Shown here: positions 50,224-60,526 of the stretch, one piece after another
How the letters are laid out: the number at the start of each line of letters is the position of its first letter
How positions within the stretch are numbered: the first letter of the stretch is position 1
NCBI GenBank assembly: GCA_051294375.1
Contig: CM119263.1
Coordinates: 3,041,573-3,105,572 of the forward strand
DNA from: Paraspadella gotoi
Taxonomy: Eukaryota; Chaetognatha
Direction of reading: 5' to 3'
Length of the DNA: 64,000 nucleotides
Notes under the pieces: model-generated
What the model was told of the DNA's origin: nothing
Seen by the model: only the letters and a program-made list of their open reading frames with translations
Databases searched by the model: none
Translations under genes and position numbers: made by a program

Positions 50224-52350
50224 CGACGACGACGACGACGTTGACGATCTCGATTTCCTGGTTTTGTGATTCTCGTAAAATTCTCCGTTTATCGTCCATT
50301 CGCGCGCCATCTTCGGTGAGACTCGAAAATGGTCCGACTTTCGCTTTAACTTCAAAGCTTCTTTTAGTTAAGTTAAATGCTGTGAAACAAAAAAAGGAAT
50401 GTATGTACTTATCCATATTTATTCAATTGAAACGGATCAGAGACGTCCTTCCGGCGACGGTCTTGGGGGGGGGGCCCTGGGAGGTGGGATGTCTGGTGAC
50501 TCAAATGGACATCAATCATCGAGTTGACCTCAGTCACAAAGAATCCTTTCATCGAACTACAGCGAAGGCCCAGTCGTCGTCATTGTCGTCGGCTTTCTTT
50601 TCTCTCCTATTTTTCATATCAACTTCTCGGGCCAAAGCGACTGGCCTGTTGATCGGCGAAGTGTCCTCCACAATATCACTTTATTGATAGGAAATTACTC
50701 TGGGAGTTAATAAACGAGACAGAGAGAGAGTCGAGATTGAGACCGCCTCGTTTTTTCACTCATCTCTCTTCCTTCGGTTCGGGAAGCCGGGAAGTCTCTG
50801 ATTGAGACAAACCAAGGCGAGACAAGCCGGACAAGCTAATTGAGCAATCCATTTCCTTCGTTGTTGTTATCTTGTCGCCTGTCCAAATTTCACAAGATAA
50901 AATAAATATAAACAATTTTTTGAAACAAAATGGCGTCTTATGCCGTATTATTCTACTTTAAAATGCAAATGAGAATTAGGCCACGAGCTTCGTTTTCGGG
51001 TTAGATATTCAGTATTTAATTAGGTCAATTAAATCAACGGCTGATTTCGAGTTTGTCTTTTTTTTAAACTAGTTTCCCCCGGTTCTTAATTCGTCAAACT
51101 TGAGAAAGATAAGATGATCGAAACCTAATTTACTTCGAGATTAATCATCGCTTTTTATGTCACGAAAATAAAATAAAACGTTTGAAGTTTAAAGATCAAA
51201 GTTTAAACTGAGATTCCTTTAAATTTTTAGACAGATTTCTCGTTTTTTTTTTGCTCTTTTATTAAAACTTAAGAGAATTGTTTGTGTTTTTGTTTATATT
51301 TTACTTTCCATCTATTGATGTCGCGGAAAATAAAATGGGAGGCCTCGAATCGTGTTTCGAGCGGCGGCCTTTGAATAATTTTGTCCGAAAAAAATTCGAA
51401 AAGAGAAAAAAAACATTTTGAAGCTTTTTTTTTTTAGTTTGGCTAACATTGAAGGAAAGGTCTGCTGTCGCTGAAAATCCCATGTAACTTTTCATGAAAT
51501 ATGATTAGATTTAATCACCGAAACCAAAGAGTCTACAAGCAGTTCAAAGCGTCAGCTTGTGAAACCGCAAGCATTCCCTCCCTTTTACCTTTTTCATTGC
51601 ATGTTTGAAAGCATAACACAGAATCAATGTAACTGAGAAAAATTTTATTAAAATTTAATTAAGAATTAATTTAAACAAAGACAACAAACATTAGGCGGAA
51701 AAATTATACTACCAATATACTATTAATTTTTAAAAAAATTATACTATTTCTTTAAAAAATATACTACTGTTACTATATTGTCGGGAAAATTGAATCCCGA
51801 GATAAAAATAAACAAAAAAAATAAGGATTTAACGATTTAAAAAAAAAACACTAAATCAAATGCAAATTTGATTTTCCATCTCTGGATAAAAAAAAGGGTA
51901 ACAGAGATACGAACTGTAAAAGGCAGTGACAAGGCCGTGGGCACTGGCAGCGTTTGATTCCATTAGGCGAAGATTGTAACGCGTTTGAAAATTAGTTTAT
52001 CATACATTCTAGCACTCGATTGCCAAGAGTATTTAAATATACAGTTTTTTTATGCTTTGGCTAAAGAGACACGTTAGTGCAGGTTTTACCTATCGCTCTC
52101 GGTAAAGCTTTGCCAAACTTGGGTAAACAATAACAATAAAATACGTCTAAAACTTCTTTTTAAAGTTAAAAAAAAAAAAAAAAAATCAAGCCTACGACTT
52201 GCTATTCTCAAAATATCTGGATATACATAGTTATGGCTTATGTATATATACATTAAGAGATGAATGGATGGAAGGTAAGTTTACCTTTCTACGTCTACGA
52301 TCTATGCGGAGAAAGTGAGAGAAAGGAAAAGTTAAATTTAAAAAAAAGGT
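49631..52350. other. Intronic DNA, no supported gene
   Basis: (CT)n 49734-49760, (GA)n 49817-49835, (ACG)n 50189-50242, an inverted copy of the 40155/43935 repeat (50015-50115), and AT-rich DNA. The minus strand near 50560-50690 has a 43-codon frame ending DDNDDDWAFAVVR before a stop, without a convincing acceptor. Confidence 0.6.
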
Positions 52351-52356
52351 TTTATT
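52351..52356 (-). promoter_or_regulatory. Polyadenylation signal AATAAA of the SLC17-like gene
   Basis: AATAAA on the minus strand begins five bases after the stop codon (TAACCGACAATAAAA). If used, the 3' untranslated region would be only a few tens of bases. Confidence 0.5.
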
Positions 52357-52361
52357 GTCGG

Positions 52362-53369
52362 TTAACAATCGTTCGTCGAAATTTCAATTCCTTCTTTTCG
52401 TTTTAAACCTTGTCTTTGCTCGTCGTCGTCGTAGTCGTACTCGGTGTAGCCGTCGTCGTCGAGCGCGTCGTCCTTAACGACGATAACGACGGTTCCGACG
52501 CCGACGCCGTCGCCGTCGCCGCTGCCGCAGCCCCATCCGTCTCCGCAGCAACGGAATTGAGCGTCGAGTTCCGGCGGGCGGCGCCCCCAGGGCTGCACCT
52601 CGCCGGAAGAGAAGAAAAGAAAGACGAGAGCGCCGGCTACGAGGACGGCGTCGCTTACGAGGAAGAAATAGCGCCATCCAGGCAGACCAGGGTAGGCGTG
52701 GGTCAATCGGCCCATGATCTCCGAGCCGAGAAATCCCGGCGCCGTTCCCAAGCAGTTGGAGATGCCGAGAATGAGACCGGCGTGGTCCGGCGCTACGTCC
52801 AGCGGATTAACATACCATCCGACGGCGGTGAGACCGCCAAATCCGTTGGCCACGATGAGCAGCGGAACTGCGGCGGCGGCGGAGTGACCAAAGAGTGCCA
52901 GGCCCATCACCGCCACCGCCTGCACGCCAAGGCCCACAGTGTTGCAGATCCTCCGAACCGTCGTCGTCGAGAGAGGGTTGTCCTTGAAGTAGTCGGCCGC
53001 CTGTCCGCCGCCAATCAGCATCACCATCTGCAGCAAATACGGCAGCGACAACAGGAGACCGTTTGATTTGATGGTGAAGTCCAACACCTCCTTCATGAAC
53101 TTTGGCCCCGACGTCATCAGCGTGAAGAAGCACCAGTTGTAGGCGAAGTTGGCGACGCAGATGGCGCCCACGCGCGGCGACGTCAAGATGTGACGCCAGG
53201 GCGTCGGGTATTTCCTGTCGTCCCCGGCTCCGCGATCCAATTCCAGCGCCGCAACAATGTAGTCGCGTTCCTCGATGGAAATACGCGGGTGGGCGGAGGG
53301 ATCGTCGGCGGCCAGGGCCATCCAGAGGCCCGCCCAGGCAACGCCCATGCCGCCGAGGAGGTAAAATAC
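52362..53369 (-). CDS. SLC17-like transporter exon 3 (residues 208-542 and stop)
   Basis: The acceptor is tcactcgtag. The exon starts VFYLLGG (TM6), which joins YVDWSG exactly as in the family pattern (GW..VFY..G). It carries the central cytoplasmic loop with HPRIS, TM7-TM12 and a 75-residue tail rich in Gly, Asp and Val ([11 protein letters not shown], then [15 protein letters not shown]). The stop TAA is at 52362-52364. Confidence 0.92.
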   Translation of the reverse strand, partial: VFYLLGGMGVAWAGLWMALAADDPSAHPRISIEERDYIVAALELDRGAGDDRKYPTPWRHILTSPRVGAICVANFAYNWCFFTLMTSGPKFMKEVLDFTIKSNGLLLSLPYLLQMVMLIGGGQAADYFKDNPLSTTTVRRICNTVGLGVQAVAVMGLALFGHSAAAAVPLLIVANGFGGLTAVGWYVNPLDVAPDHAGLILGISNCLGTAPGFLGSEIMGRLTHAYPGLPGWRYFFLVSDAVLVAGALVFLFFSSGEVQPWGRRPPELDAQFRCCGDGWGCGSGDGDGVGVGTVVIVVKDDALDDDGYTEYDYDDDEQRQGLKRKEGIEISTNDC

Positions 53370-54675
53370 CTACGAGTGAGGAATTAAGAGGTATATTAAA
53401 TAACTAATGATATTCATCAAACATATGTATATTATCTATATCGCCTTTATAACATAATTAAATCAAAAACTAAATTTTCAAACGAGACAAAAGACAAACT
53501 TTGAAAACATCCAACGTCGATAAAATTACTACAATATGCAAATGAGTTTAAGAAACCATCGTTTACATACCCCGGACCAGTCGACGTAGGCGCAGACAAA
53601 TGAGGAGAGGGGCATGGCGAGGATGATCCCCGCGTAGGCGCCACTTGATCCGAGCGTGGTGAGGATGGCGCGTTCTTGTGGCGGCGCCCACCGGCCGAGA
53701 ATGCCGTGCATGGTCGGGAGAAGAATGCCCTGGAGATCAGGGAGGTCGAGGGAATGAGTGAAAGAATGGGTAAAGGAGTGGGTGAAGGAGTGGGTGAAAG
53801 GAGTGGGTGTAAGGAGTGGGTAAAGGAGTGGGTGAAAGGAGTTGGGTGAGAAGGAGTGGGTGAAGGAGTGGGTGAAGGAGTGGGTGAAGGAGTGGGTGAA
53901 GGAGTGGGTGAAGGAGTGGGTGAAGGAGTGGGTGAAGGAGTGGGTAAAGGAGTGGGTAAAGGAGTGGATGAAGGAGTGGGAAAAAATGTGTGTGTGGAGA
54001 GAATAGAGGGAGAAAAATGTTAAAAGAATATAAGATAAGAAATTCCGACCTTTCGATTTTTATGATATAAGAATTTTTAAATCTTTTTTTTTATCAGATC
54101 TCAATGTTACATAACGACAAAGGGTTGAGTCATGTCTGAATACAGGCTTATCTAATACAACATGAACTAATAAACATAATAACTTTATAGCCCACCCCCA
54201 AACCCACACTCACTTGACTAAGCCCCTTTAAAAATCGGACGGCCCAGAGCGCCCACACTCCGTATCCCGCGGCGACGGGGGTCAAGAGCGTCATGGCGGA
54301 GGTGAGGATGACCCCGACGGCGTAGACCCGTTTTCCGTTGAGTCGGTGACTCATGTATCCGCCAGGAATTTGGGTCACGATTGACCCGTAGAAGAAAGCC
54401 GCGAGCAGGGATCCCTGCACTCGAGAGTCCCAGGCGAACTTGGCGGAGTGCGGTCCTTGCACGACGGCGTCCGGCGAGGCGAAGGACGAATTGGCGTCGG
54501 GCGCGGCGCCGGCGGGGTCGTCATCGGCGGCGGCGTCCTCATTTTCGACGCCGCTCACCATAACGACGATGGCGATGGACAACGCCGCTCTTTGCGCGTA
54601 GACGATGACCGTGCCCCAGAAGAGGAGCAGAGAGATAGAAAGGCGAGAGGAGCAAAGGAGCGATGGACTCGACAT
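52362..54675 (-). CDS. SLC17-family (sialin / phosphate-cotransporter-like) membrane transporter, complete three-exon gene
   Basis: The coding join is 54675-54214, 53729-53571 and 53369-52362: 154 + 53 + 335 = 542 aa, a normal length for SLC17. The family moves anions (sialic acid, glutamate, urate, phosphate) across lysosomal, vesicular or plasma membranes, driven by protons, sodium or voltage. Family marks, in order: TM1 with [13 protein letters not shown] (residues 25-37); a lumenal loop with NSS (62-64) as a glycosylation site; [14 protein letters not shown] (94-107); RWAPPQER (167-174); HPRIS.EERDYI (234-245); [18 protein letters not shown] (395-412); and GTAPGFLG. His in TM2, typical of vesicular glutamate transporters, is absent, so sialin/NaPi-like is favoured. 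Gln154 and Lys150 replace glutamates important in sialin. The C-tail is Gly/Asp-rich. The gene lies antisense inside the SK intron. The substrate cannot be told from sequence. Confidence 0.93.
53571..53729 (-). CDS. SLC17-like transporter exon 2 (residues 155-207)
   Basis: The acceptor is gatctccag and the donor GTATGT; phase 0/0, 53 codons from [20 protein letters not shown] to YVDWSG. It carries the family motif WAPP.ER between TM4 and TM5 and the [13 protein letters not shown] segment of TM5. Confidence 0.92.
53752..53985. repeat. 12-bp tandem repeat (GGAGTGGGTGAA)n in SLC17-like intron 1
   Basis: About 18 copies, some shortened or with GTAAA in place of GTGAA, fill roughly half of the 484-bp intron (53730-54213). 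On the transcribed strand it is a C/T/A-rich tract ending close to the exon 2 acceptor. Confidence 0.9.
54214..54675 (-). CDS. SLC17-like transporter exon 1 (residues 1-154)
   Basis: The ATG at 54675 has A at -3, and there is no longer in-frame start that keeps TM1 near the N-terminus. The exon carries TM1, the glycosylated Asp/Ala-rich loop (41-80), TM2-TM4, and Arg147, the conserved TM4 arginine. It ends GLSQ in phase 0 at CAA|GTGAGT. Confidence 0.92.
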
Positions 54676-56108
54676 ATTTTCTCTTCGGAGGCGGCGATGC
54701 TCTTTTTTTTTTTAATCGGCGTCGTCACCAGAGGCCGATACAGTTCCACCGCCGTCAGAGGGGGCGATCCCGAGAGAGATAGAGAGAAAAGATTTCGAGC
54801 TGATTGGAAAGAAAAAAAAAGAGATTCGGACCCCGAAACAAAATTGATTGGTTGATTGGTTGATTGGATTTTTTTAGAGAGAACGGACTCCAGACTAACG
54901 GTCGGGAGATAAGGAAAGAGAGATAAGGCGGAGAGAGACTTTGCTTGATTGGACTCTTTGCTTAATAATTGCTTGGCCTATAGGTTAAGGGAAAGATGTA
55001 GATTTATTTAATGTTAATAAAATGACGAAAGTTGTTTTAGAAATAAAAACAAATATTTTTTAACGATAGTTCTTGAATAAATATTATATTTAAAAAAATG
55101 TTTTCCGCGTTACCAATTTGAACATTAGGTTATATAAAATATATATGTATATATATATTCAAAAATAGTATATCATTTTTTTCACATATGTAGTTTTCGC
55201 TGTTTTTATATTATTTTGAAGCAAAATCGGAAAATAATAAAGTGGCAGAAGTTAAAAAGAGAACAATAACAAAATAGTCTGACTGATTTTTAAGGTCTCG
55301 AGATAAAGAAAGAATCTCCAAAGAAATTCGTTCCAAAATTAACAAAACTTAAAGAAAGAAAAAAATTAAAAAATAATGAAAAAAAAACGGTTTCATCGAA
55401 GTAAGTTATGTCACTTACGTGTTGGTTATATATGGTTTATAATTAATTTTTATCGTATTAAAAAAGAATTTTTTAAGTAATTTGTTAGTTGTAATTTAGC
55501 TTTTATCGAACGTGAAGAGAGGAGAAGATACAGAGGAAATAAAATTGAGTAAAAATTAAACGTTAAGTTAGTTTAATAAGTTTGATGAAATTAATTTCAA
55601 AATTCACCGAACATGAGCTTAAAAAACCCGACTGCGAGCCGAGAAAATAAGAGAATCGAGACCAAGGCATAAAACGAAACGAATTCAGTTGACGCTAAAA
55701 CGATGAAAGATTTTTAAGCGCGGATGTCAGATCGACAAAATCACAAAGAGAAAAAAAAAATTCTTGTCTGAAGAATAAAAAAAAAGAGAAACGAATCACA
55801 AAGACATTCATAAAGAAAAAGCCGAGTTGTACGAAGCGTGAAACTGGACGACGACGACGACGACGACGACGACAATGCCGGACCCAAAAACTCCTGAGCC
55901 GATGAGAGGGTCGGGTCAGCCGATGGTCGAAAGGCCACGAGGCCGCGTGGATCGAATAAACAAAAAAAAAAGGATGAAAAGAGAACCGAACCGAACTGGA
56001 CAGCGGACCAAACAGTTTCGAAGCCGAATCCTAATTTCGGAAAAAGAGAAAAGGATCTAGAAAATTGAAAAGGAGAGGAGATGTTATTTTTGTTGTTTTT
56101 GGCTTGGA

Positions 56109-56146
<38 letters not shown>

Positions 56147-56666
56147 GTCATCGACGACCCCAGGGTTCATATCTTCTTTGAAAATTGAGACGTGACAAAT
56201 ATTTTGAGAAATATAATTGAGCCAATTGACCGCATCGAATTAGCGGAAGACTGTGAGTCAATTACTCGCGTCTTTAGACATCAGAAACATTCGATACGCT
56301 ATATAAATAGGGAAAAAATAGTAAAGAGTTAATTAATTTTTACAAAAATATAAATAAATAAAAAACCTCCAATTCCTCATCATGAGTTATAATCTTTACA
56401 TATAAAAAGGAAAGCTCCGTAGTCAGTCGGTCTCTCAAGCATATGGTCTGGGAGTCGGTCAGTTAATGTCAGTCAGTCAGTTAGTCCATCAATCAGTCAG
56501 TCGGTGTGTCAGTCAATTAGTCATTCAGTCAGTCAATCAATAATCACTCGGTCAATCTAACGGTGAGACATAAGTTCATACTGTAATAAATTTGAATTGA
56601 ATTCTCATTTTAAAATCCATTATTAATTTCCTGTAATGAACCTGAGCCCATTTTCCTTTTATTCAG
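54676..56666. other. SLC17-like 5' flank and remaining SK intron
   Basis: GA-rich and AT-rich DNA. Two trinucleotide repeats lie in opposite orientation (GAC at 55847-55873, GTC at 56109-56147). Degenerate (GTCA)n runs at 56424-56562. No TATA box is obvious in front of 54675. Confidence 0.6.
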
Positions 56667-56762
56667 GATTCTCCTTATTCGTTTTTGCTCCGGTCTTTCA
56701 TCACATTGGCGACGCTCTCACTTCTTCTCGTCATCCTCATCTACTACAAACTGGAAATTGAG
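56667..56762 (+). CDS. SK channel exon encoding transmembrane segment S2
   Basis: The acceptor is ttttattcag and the donor GAG|GTGAGA; the exon is 96 bp, 32 codons, phase 0/0. It begins DSPYSFLLRSF, continues with S2 (ITLATLSLLLVILIYY), and ends KLEIE. The vertebrate SK exon at this place also encodes 32 residues (ASLYS at its start, H.REIQ at its end). The match therefore covers length, phase and hydrophobic pattern, not only residues. The residues themselves have diverged considerably. A long TCATCA repeat starts a few bases after the donor (56777-56870). The S3 exon expected next is not recognisable before the window ends. Confidence 0.88.
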
Positions 56763-56813
56763 GTGAGACAATAATCATTATCATTATCATCATCATCGTC
56801 ATCATCATCATCG

Positions 56814-56871
<58 letters not shown>

Positions 56872-58359
56872 TATATTCGACATCTTCATCGTCATCATAT
56901 TCGTCATCATCATCTCTCAAGCTTCCCCGCTCCGCCGCCAGGATCGCCTCACGTCCGATGTCGATTCTCCCGATGAAAAGAATCGCGTTTGAAACAAAAT
57001 GCTAACGTCGATCGAGCGATAAATTTTAATGAAGGAGAGAAATCGGAATCGTAACGGTCGTTTTTTCGCTCGGTCAGTCTGTCTATCTCTTTTTAAGTCG
57101 GTCGGTCAGTCCGTAAGTCGATCGATAAGTCTCAATCACTAGGACAATTCAGACGTATTTCTATTCAAGGTTAAGAGATTAGATTATGAAATCTATTAGG
57201 ATTAGGAATTTTAGATTAGGGTTTAAGATTAAGAGGTAAGGTTTTTGAATCAGTATTATGGATTAAGAATTAGGTTGTTAAGGATTATGATTTTTCAAAA
57301 AAAGGAAATAGGTGTGCTTTCGAAAGATAGTGCCGGTCCGACAGTAAATCGGTCGGTCGGTCCTCGAAAGGGCATCGCACCTTTTCTCTTCCTCGCAATT
57401 CTCCGAGTTCTTTCTATAACCGACGAACTTAAAAATCGAGTGACGTATTCTCTCGAGTTTAAAAAAAAATCGAGTGACGATATTTTTCGATTTCTTTTTT
57501 CGAGTCTCAGGACAAAACGAGTCAAAGTCTCCGAGGACAAAGTCTTTCGCGGTTACGCAAATCGAAGGGACAAGGACAAGACAAAAAAAGAGTGCCGGAG
57601 GATCGATTGATTGAGAGGGAGGGGGGGCGGAGGGGGGCGGAGTGGGGGGCAAGAGGACAAGACAGGATGGATCAGGGATACAAAAATAGAATTTGATTCG
57701 TGGATTAAATCGGCTACGAATCGTGATAAAATATAATTTTATTGTGAAAGAGATAAAAAAAACGTTCAAGATCGGATATAAATTGAATTTGAATTATCGT
57801 AAAAAAAAAAGGCATTTATCATTTAATTGGTTATAAAAAAAGAATTTGATTCGTCATGAATTCAGGGAAGAATCGAAGATAATACAGAAAGTTGAGTTGT
57901 AAAATAACAGAATAAAAACAAACATCGGATGGAATAGATGGAATAGAATTTGATTGGTGATAAAAACTCCGTCGGATCGGTGATAAGATTAGTGATAAAA
58001 TTGATGACGATAACTTGAGAAAAGTTGAGACGAGTAGAGAAGATCATCTTTCCTTGTCTTAATGAAGTAAATGAACAGTCTCTCTCTCCCTTCTCCTCAT
58101 TCCTCCTCTCTTCTCTCTCCTCTCTCTCTCTCCTCTCTCTCTCTCTCTTCTCCTCTTCTCTCTCTCTCTCTCTCTCTCTTCTCATATTATTACTCTCATT
58201 CCTTACTTTTCCACCAAACCACGTCCTTCTACGATTTACATCTACTTTCATTAATAAGATCATGATAAAACTTTTACGAACGTCTTTCATTCATCTCTGC
58301 CGCGGCAGCTGCTTCCGCCGCCTCCGCCGGCCGCTGCAGCTGCCGCGTCCCCTTTCTCT
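56763..58359. repeat. DNA after the S2 exon
   Basis: A long (TCA)n block (56777-56910), GTCG/GTCA strings (57070-57130), AT-rich DNA and a CT-rich block (58079-58180). The S3 exon of the SK channel is not found here. Confidence 0.7.
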
Positions 58360-58620
58360 TCACTTGCCCGACTCCCCCGCCCCAACCACGGCCACCGCCT
58401 CGCGTCTCCCCGCATTGACGGGCTGCGGGCGCCGCTGCTGCTTCCGCCGCCCAGCCGCCGACGGGGCCCGCGGGTGCGGCACCCCGGCCACGCCCGGCAC
58501 GTACTTGAGCAACATGTCCTCTAGGCGTTCACGGGTCTTTGTGGGCGTGGCGTCGCGTTCCATCTGCTCGAAGAATCGCGTTCGAAAGTTGCCGTTGAAG
58601 TTGGAGCGACGCTCATTTAC
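58360..58620 (-). CDS. Unrecognised minus-strand gene, last exon 'D' with stop
   Basis: The acceptor is ctcctcaaag (a second AG nine bases on is also in frame). The exon reads VNERRSNFNGNFRTRFFE, then QMERDATPTKTRERLEDM and LLKYVPGVAGVPHP. It ends in a basic Pro/Ala/Gly-rich tail (SAAGRRKQQRRPQ...GAGESGK) and stop at 58360-58362. The three exons together give about 152 residues of C-terminus. The charged segment RFFEQMERDATPTKTRERLEDMLL is probably helical. A noisy duplicate of this exon lies near 61120-61410. I cannot name the family; the gene lies antisense to SK and, if SK continues rightward, inside it. Confidence 0.6.
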   Translation of the reverse strand, partial: VNERRSNFNGNFRTRFFEQMERDATPTKTRERLEDMLLKYVPGVAGVPHPRAPSAAGRRKQQRRPQPVNAGRREAVAVVGAGESGK

Positions 58621-58689
58621 CTTTGAGGAGTGAGAGGGGGGGAAGGAGACAGAGTCAGTTGTCACGGTTTTTGTTCATTCCTTAGTTTA

Positions 58690-58945
58690 GAAAATGTTTA
58701 AAATTTTAGTTCATTCTTTAGTTTAGCAAATGTTTTTAATTTTTGTTCATTCTTTAGTTTAGTAAATGTTTTCAATTTTAGTTCATTCTTTAGTTTAGAA
58801 AATGTTTTCAATTTTAGTTCATTCTTTAGTTTAGAAAATGTTTTCAATTTTAGTTTATTCCTTAGTTTATCAAATGTTTTCAATTTTAGTTCATTCATTA
58901 GTTAAGCAAATGTTTTCAATTTTAGTTCATTCTTTAGCAAATTTT
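58690..58945. repeat. 36-bp minisatellite, about 7 copies
   Basis: The unit is TAGTTCATTCTTTAGTTTAG followed by AAAATGTTTTCAATTT. Because 36 is a multiple of three, the minus strand stays open (KLKNELKLKTFS repeated). It lies in the intron between exons C and D. A noisy copy is at 61480-61640. Confidence 0.9.
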
Positions 58946-59734
<789 letters not shown>

Positions 59735-59735
59735 C

Positions 59736-59859
59736 CTTGTATACGTATCGGCTCCGCACGACTTCCGCCCGCCGGCGAATTTCCGGCAAATGATCGAAGT
59801 TCATCTTAGATTTGGGGAATTCTTCAAACGGCGATAAATCGAGGGCGTAAGGCAGCGGC
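59736..59859 (-). CDS. Unrecognised minus-strand gene, exon 'C' (124 bp)
   Basis: The acceptor is ctttttcacag. The first base completes the Arg codon from 62649-62726, after which the exon reads PLPYALDLSPFEEFPKSK, then MNFDHLPEIRRRAEVVRS and RYVYK. It ends in phase 0 at AAG|GTGGAG, a weak donor running straight into a (GA)n repeat of about 100 nt. The residues look like an ordinary globular or charged helical protein, not repeat translation. Function is unknown. Confidence 0.6.
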
Positions 59860-60130
59860 CTGTGAAAAAGGTAACTGATCTCAAATGGCAATGGGTAATT
59901 TTAAGTTCTGGTAGAGGGATTGTGGGTGGCTTGTGGAGAACGTGGTTGGAAGAACGGAAGAACCAAACGATCCGCGAACCATTTGCGAAAATCTTGGGGA
60001 TTATCCATCTCCTCCTCTCTGTCTCTCTTTCTTTCATCTCTCTCTCTGCTCTCTCTTCTCTCTTCATCATCTTCCTCTCTCAATTTACTGCCTTGTCAAT
60101 CCCGGCGGTTTCGCCTCTCCCTGCTTACCC

Positions 60131-60196
60131 CGATTCCGCTTGGATATTTCCTTTTCGCCTTTTCCTTGATCTGGATCACGATTTCCTCTCTGGTCG
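60131..60196 (-). other. Exon-like segment of uncertain status between exons A and C
   Basis: On the minus strand, tttatcgaccag is followed by AGAGGAAATCGTGATCC and ends GGG|GTAAGC. Two frames are open (RGNRDPDQGKGEKEIS and EEIVIQIKEKAKRKYPSG). Its phases do not fit between exons A and C, which already join directly. It could be an alternative exon, an alternative last exon, or chance. A noisy copy is at 61795-61850. Confidence 0.2.
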
Positions 60197-60526
60197 ATAA
60201 ACTCTCCTCTCTCTCTCTATCTCTCTATCTCTCATTTTCATCTCACTCATCTCTCTCTCTCTCTTCATCTCTCTCTCTTCTCTCTCTCTCTCTCTCTCCC
60301 CTTTGCGCCTTCAGCTACGAAGAACGCCGGAAATGAAAGATCAAAGCCTCTGACGCCGTCGCCATCTTAATTTATGGAAATCCTGAGAGAGAGAGAGAGA
60401 AGAGAGAGAGAAGAGAGAGAGAGAGAGACGAGAGAGAGAGAGAGAGAGAGAGACGAAGAGATTGAGCAGAAGCATTTCGTTTACTTTGTTCTCATAATCA
60501 TCGTCTATTTTTTCATTCTGGCTTCA

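Larger units (their letters stand above)
18357..56762 (+). other. SK-type calcium-activated potassium channel gene (KCNN family), partial; span of recognised exons
   Basis: SK channels are tetrameric plasma-membrane potassium channels opened by calcium through bound calmodulin; they set after-hyperpolarisation in neurons and muscle. Four exons are recognised: 18357-18436, 23200-23285, 25950-26069 and 56667-56762. Their phases join without conflict (1, then 0, then 0). The joint of exons two and three reads NVGFRLSQ then RKDLYEKRKK, which aligns without gaps to the family signature NVGYRLG..RALFEKRK just before S1. The S1 exon and a 96-bp S2 exon follow. The S3-S6 segments, pore loop (SIGYGD type) and calmodulin-binding domain are not in the window and should lie to the right. 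Possible extra N-terminal exons lie at 10795-11088 and 11484-11537. The 30.6 kb intron after S1 encloses an antisense SLC17 gene. Family assignment is confident; the 5' end is not settled. Confidence 0.85.

Noticed and set aside
50558-50690. Minus-strand frame ending DDNDDDWAFAVVR
   Set aside because: Could be a C-terminus, but there is no pyrimidine tract or clear acceptor and the Asp run reflects GTC repeats.
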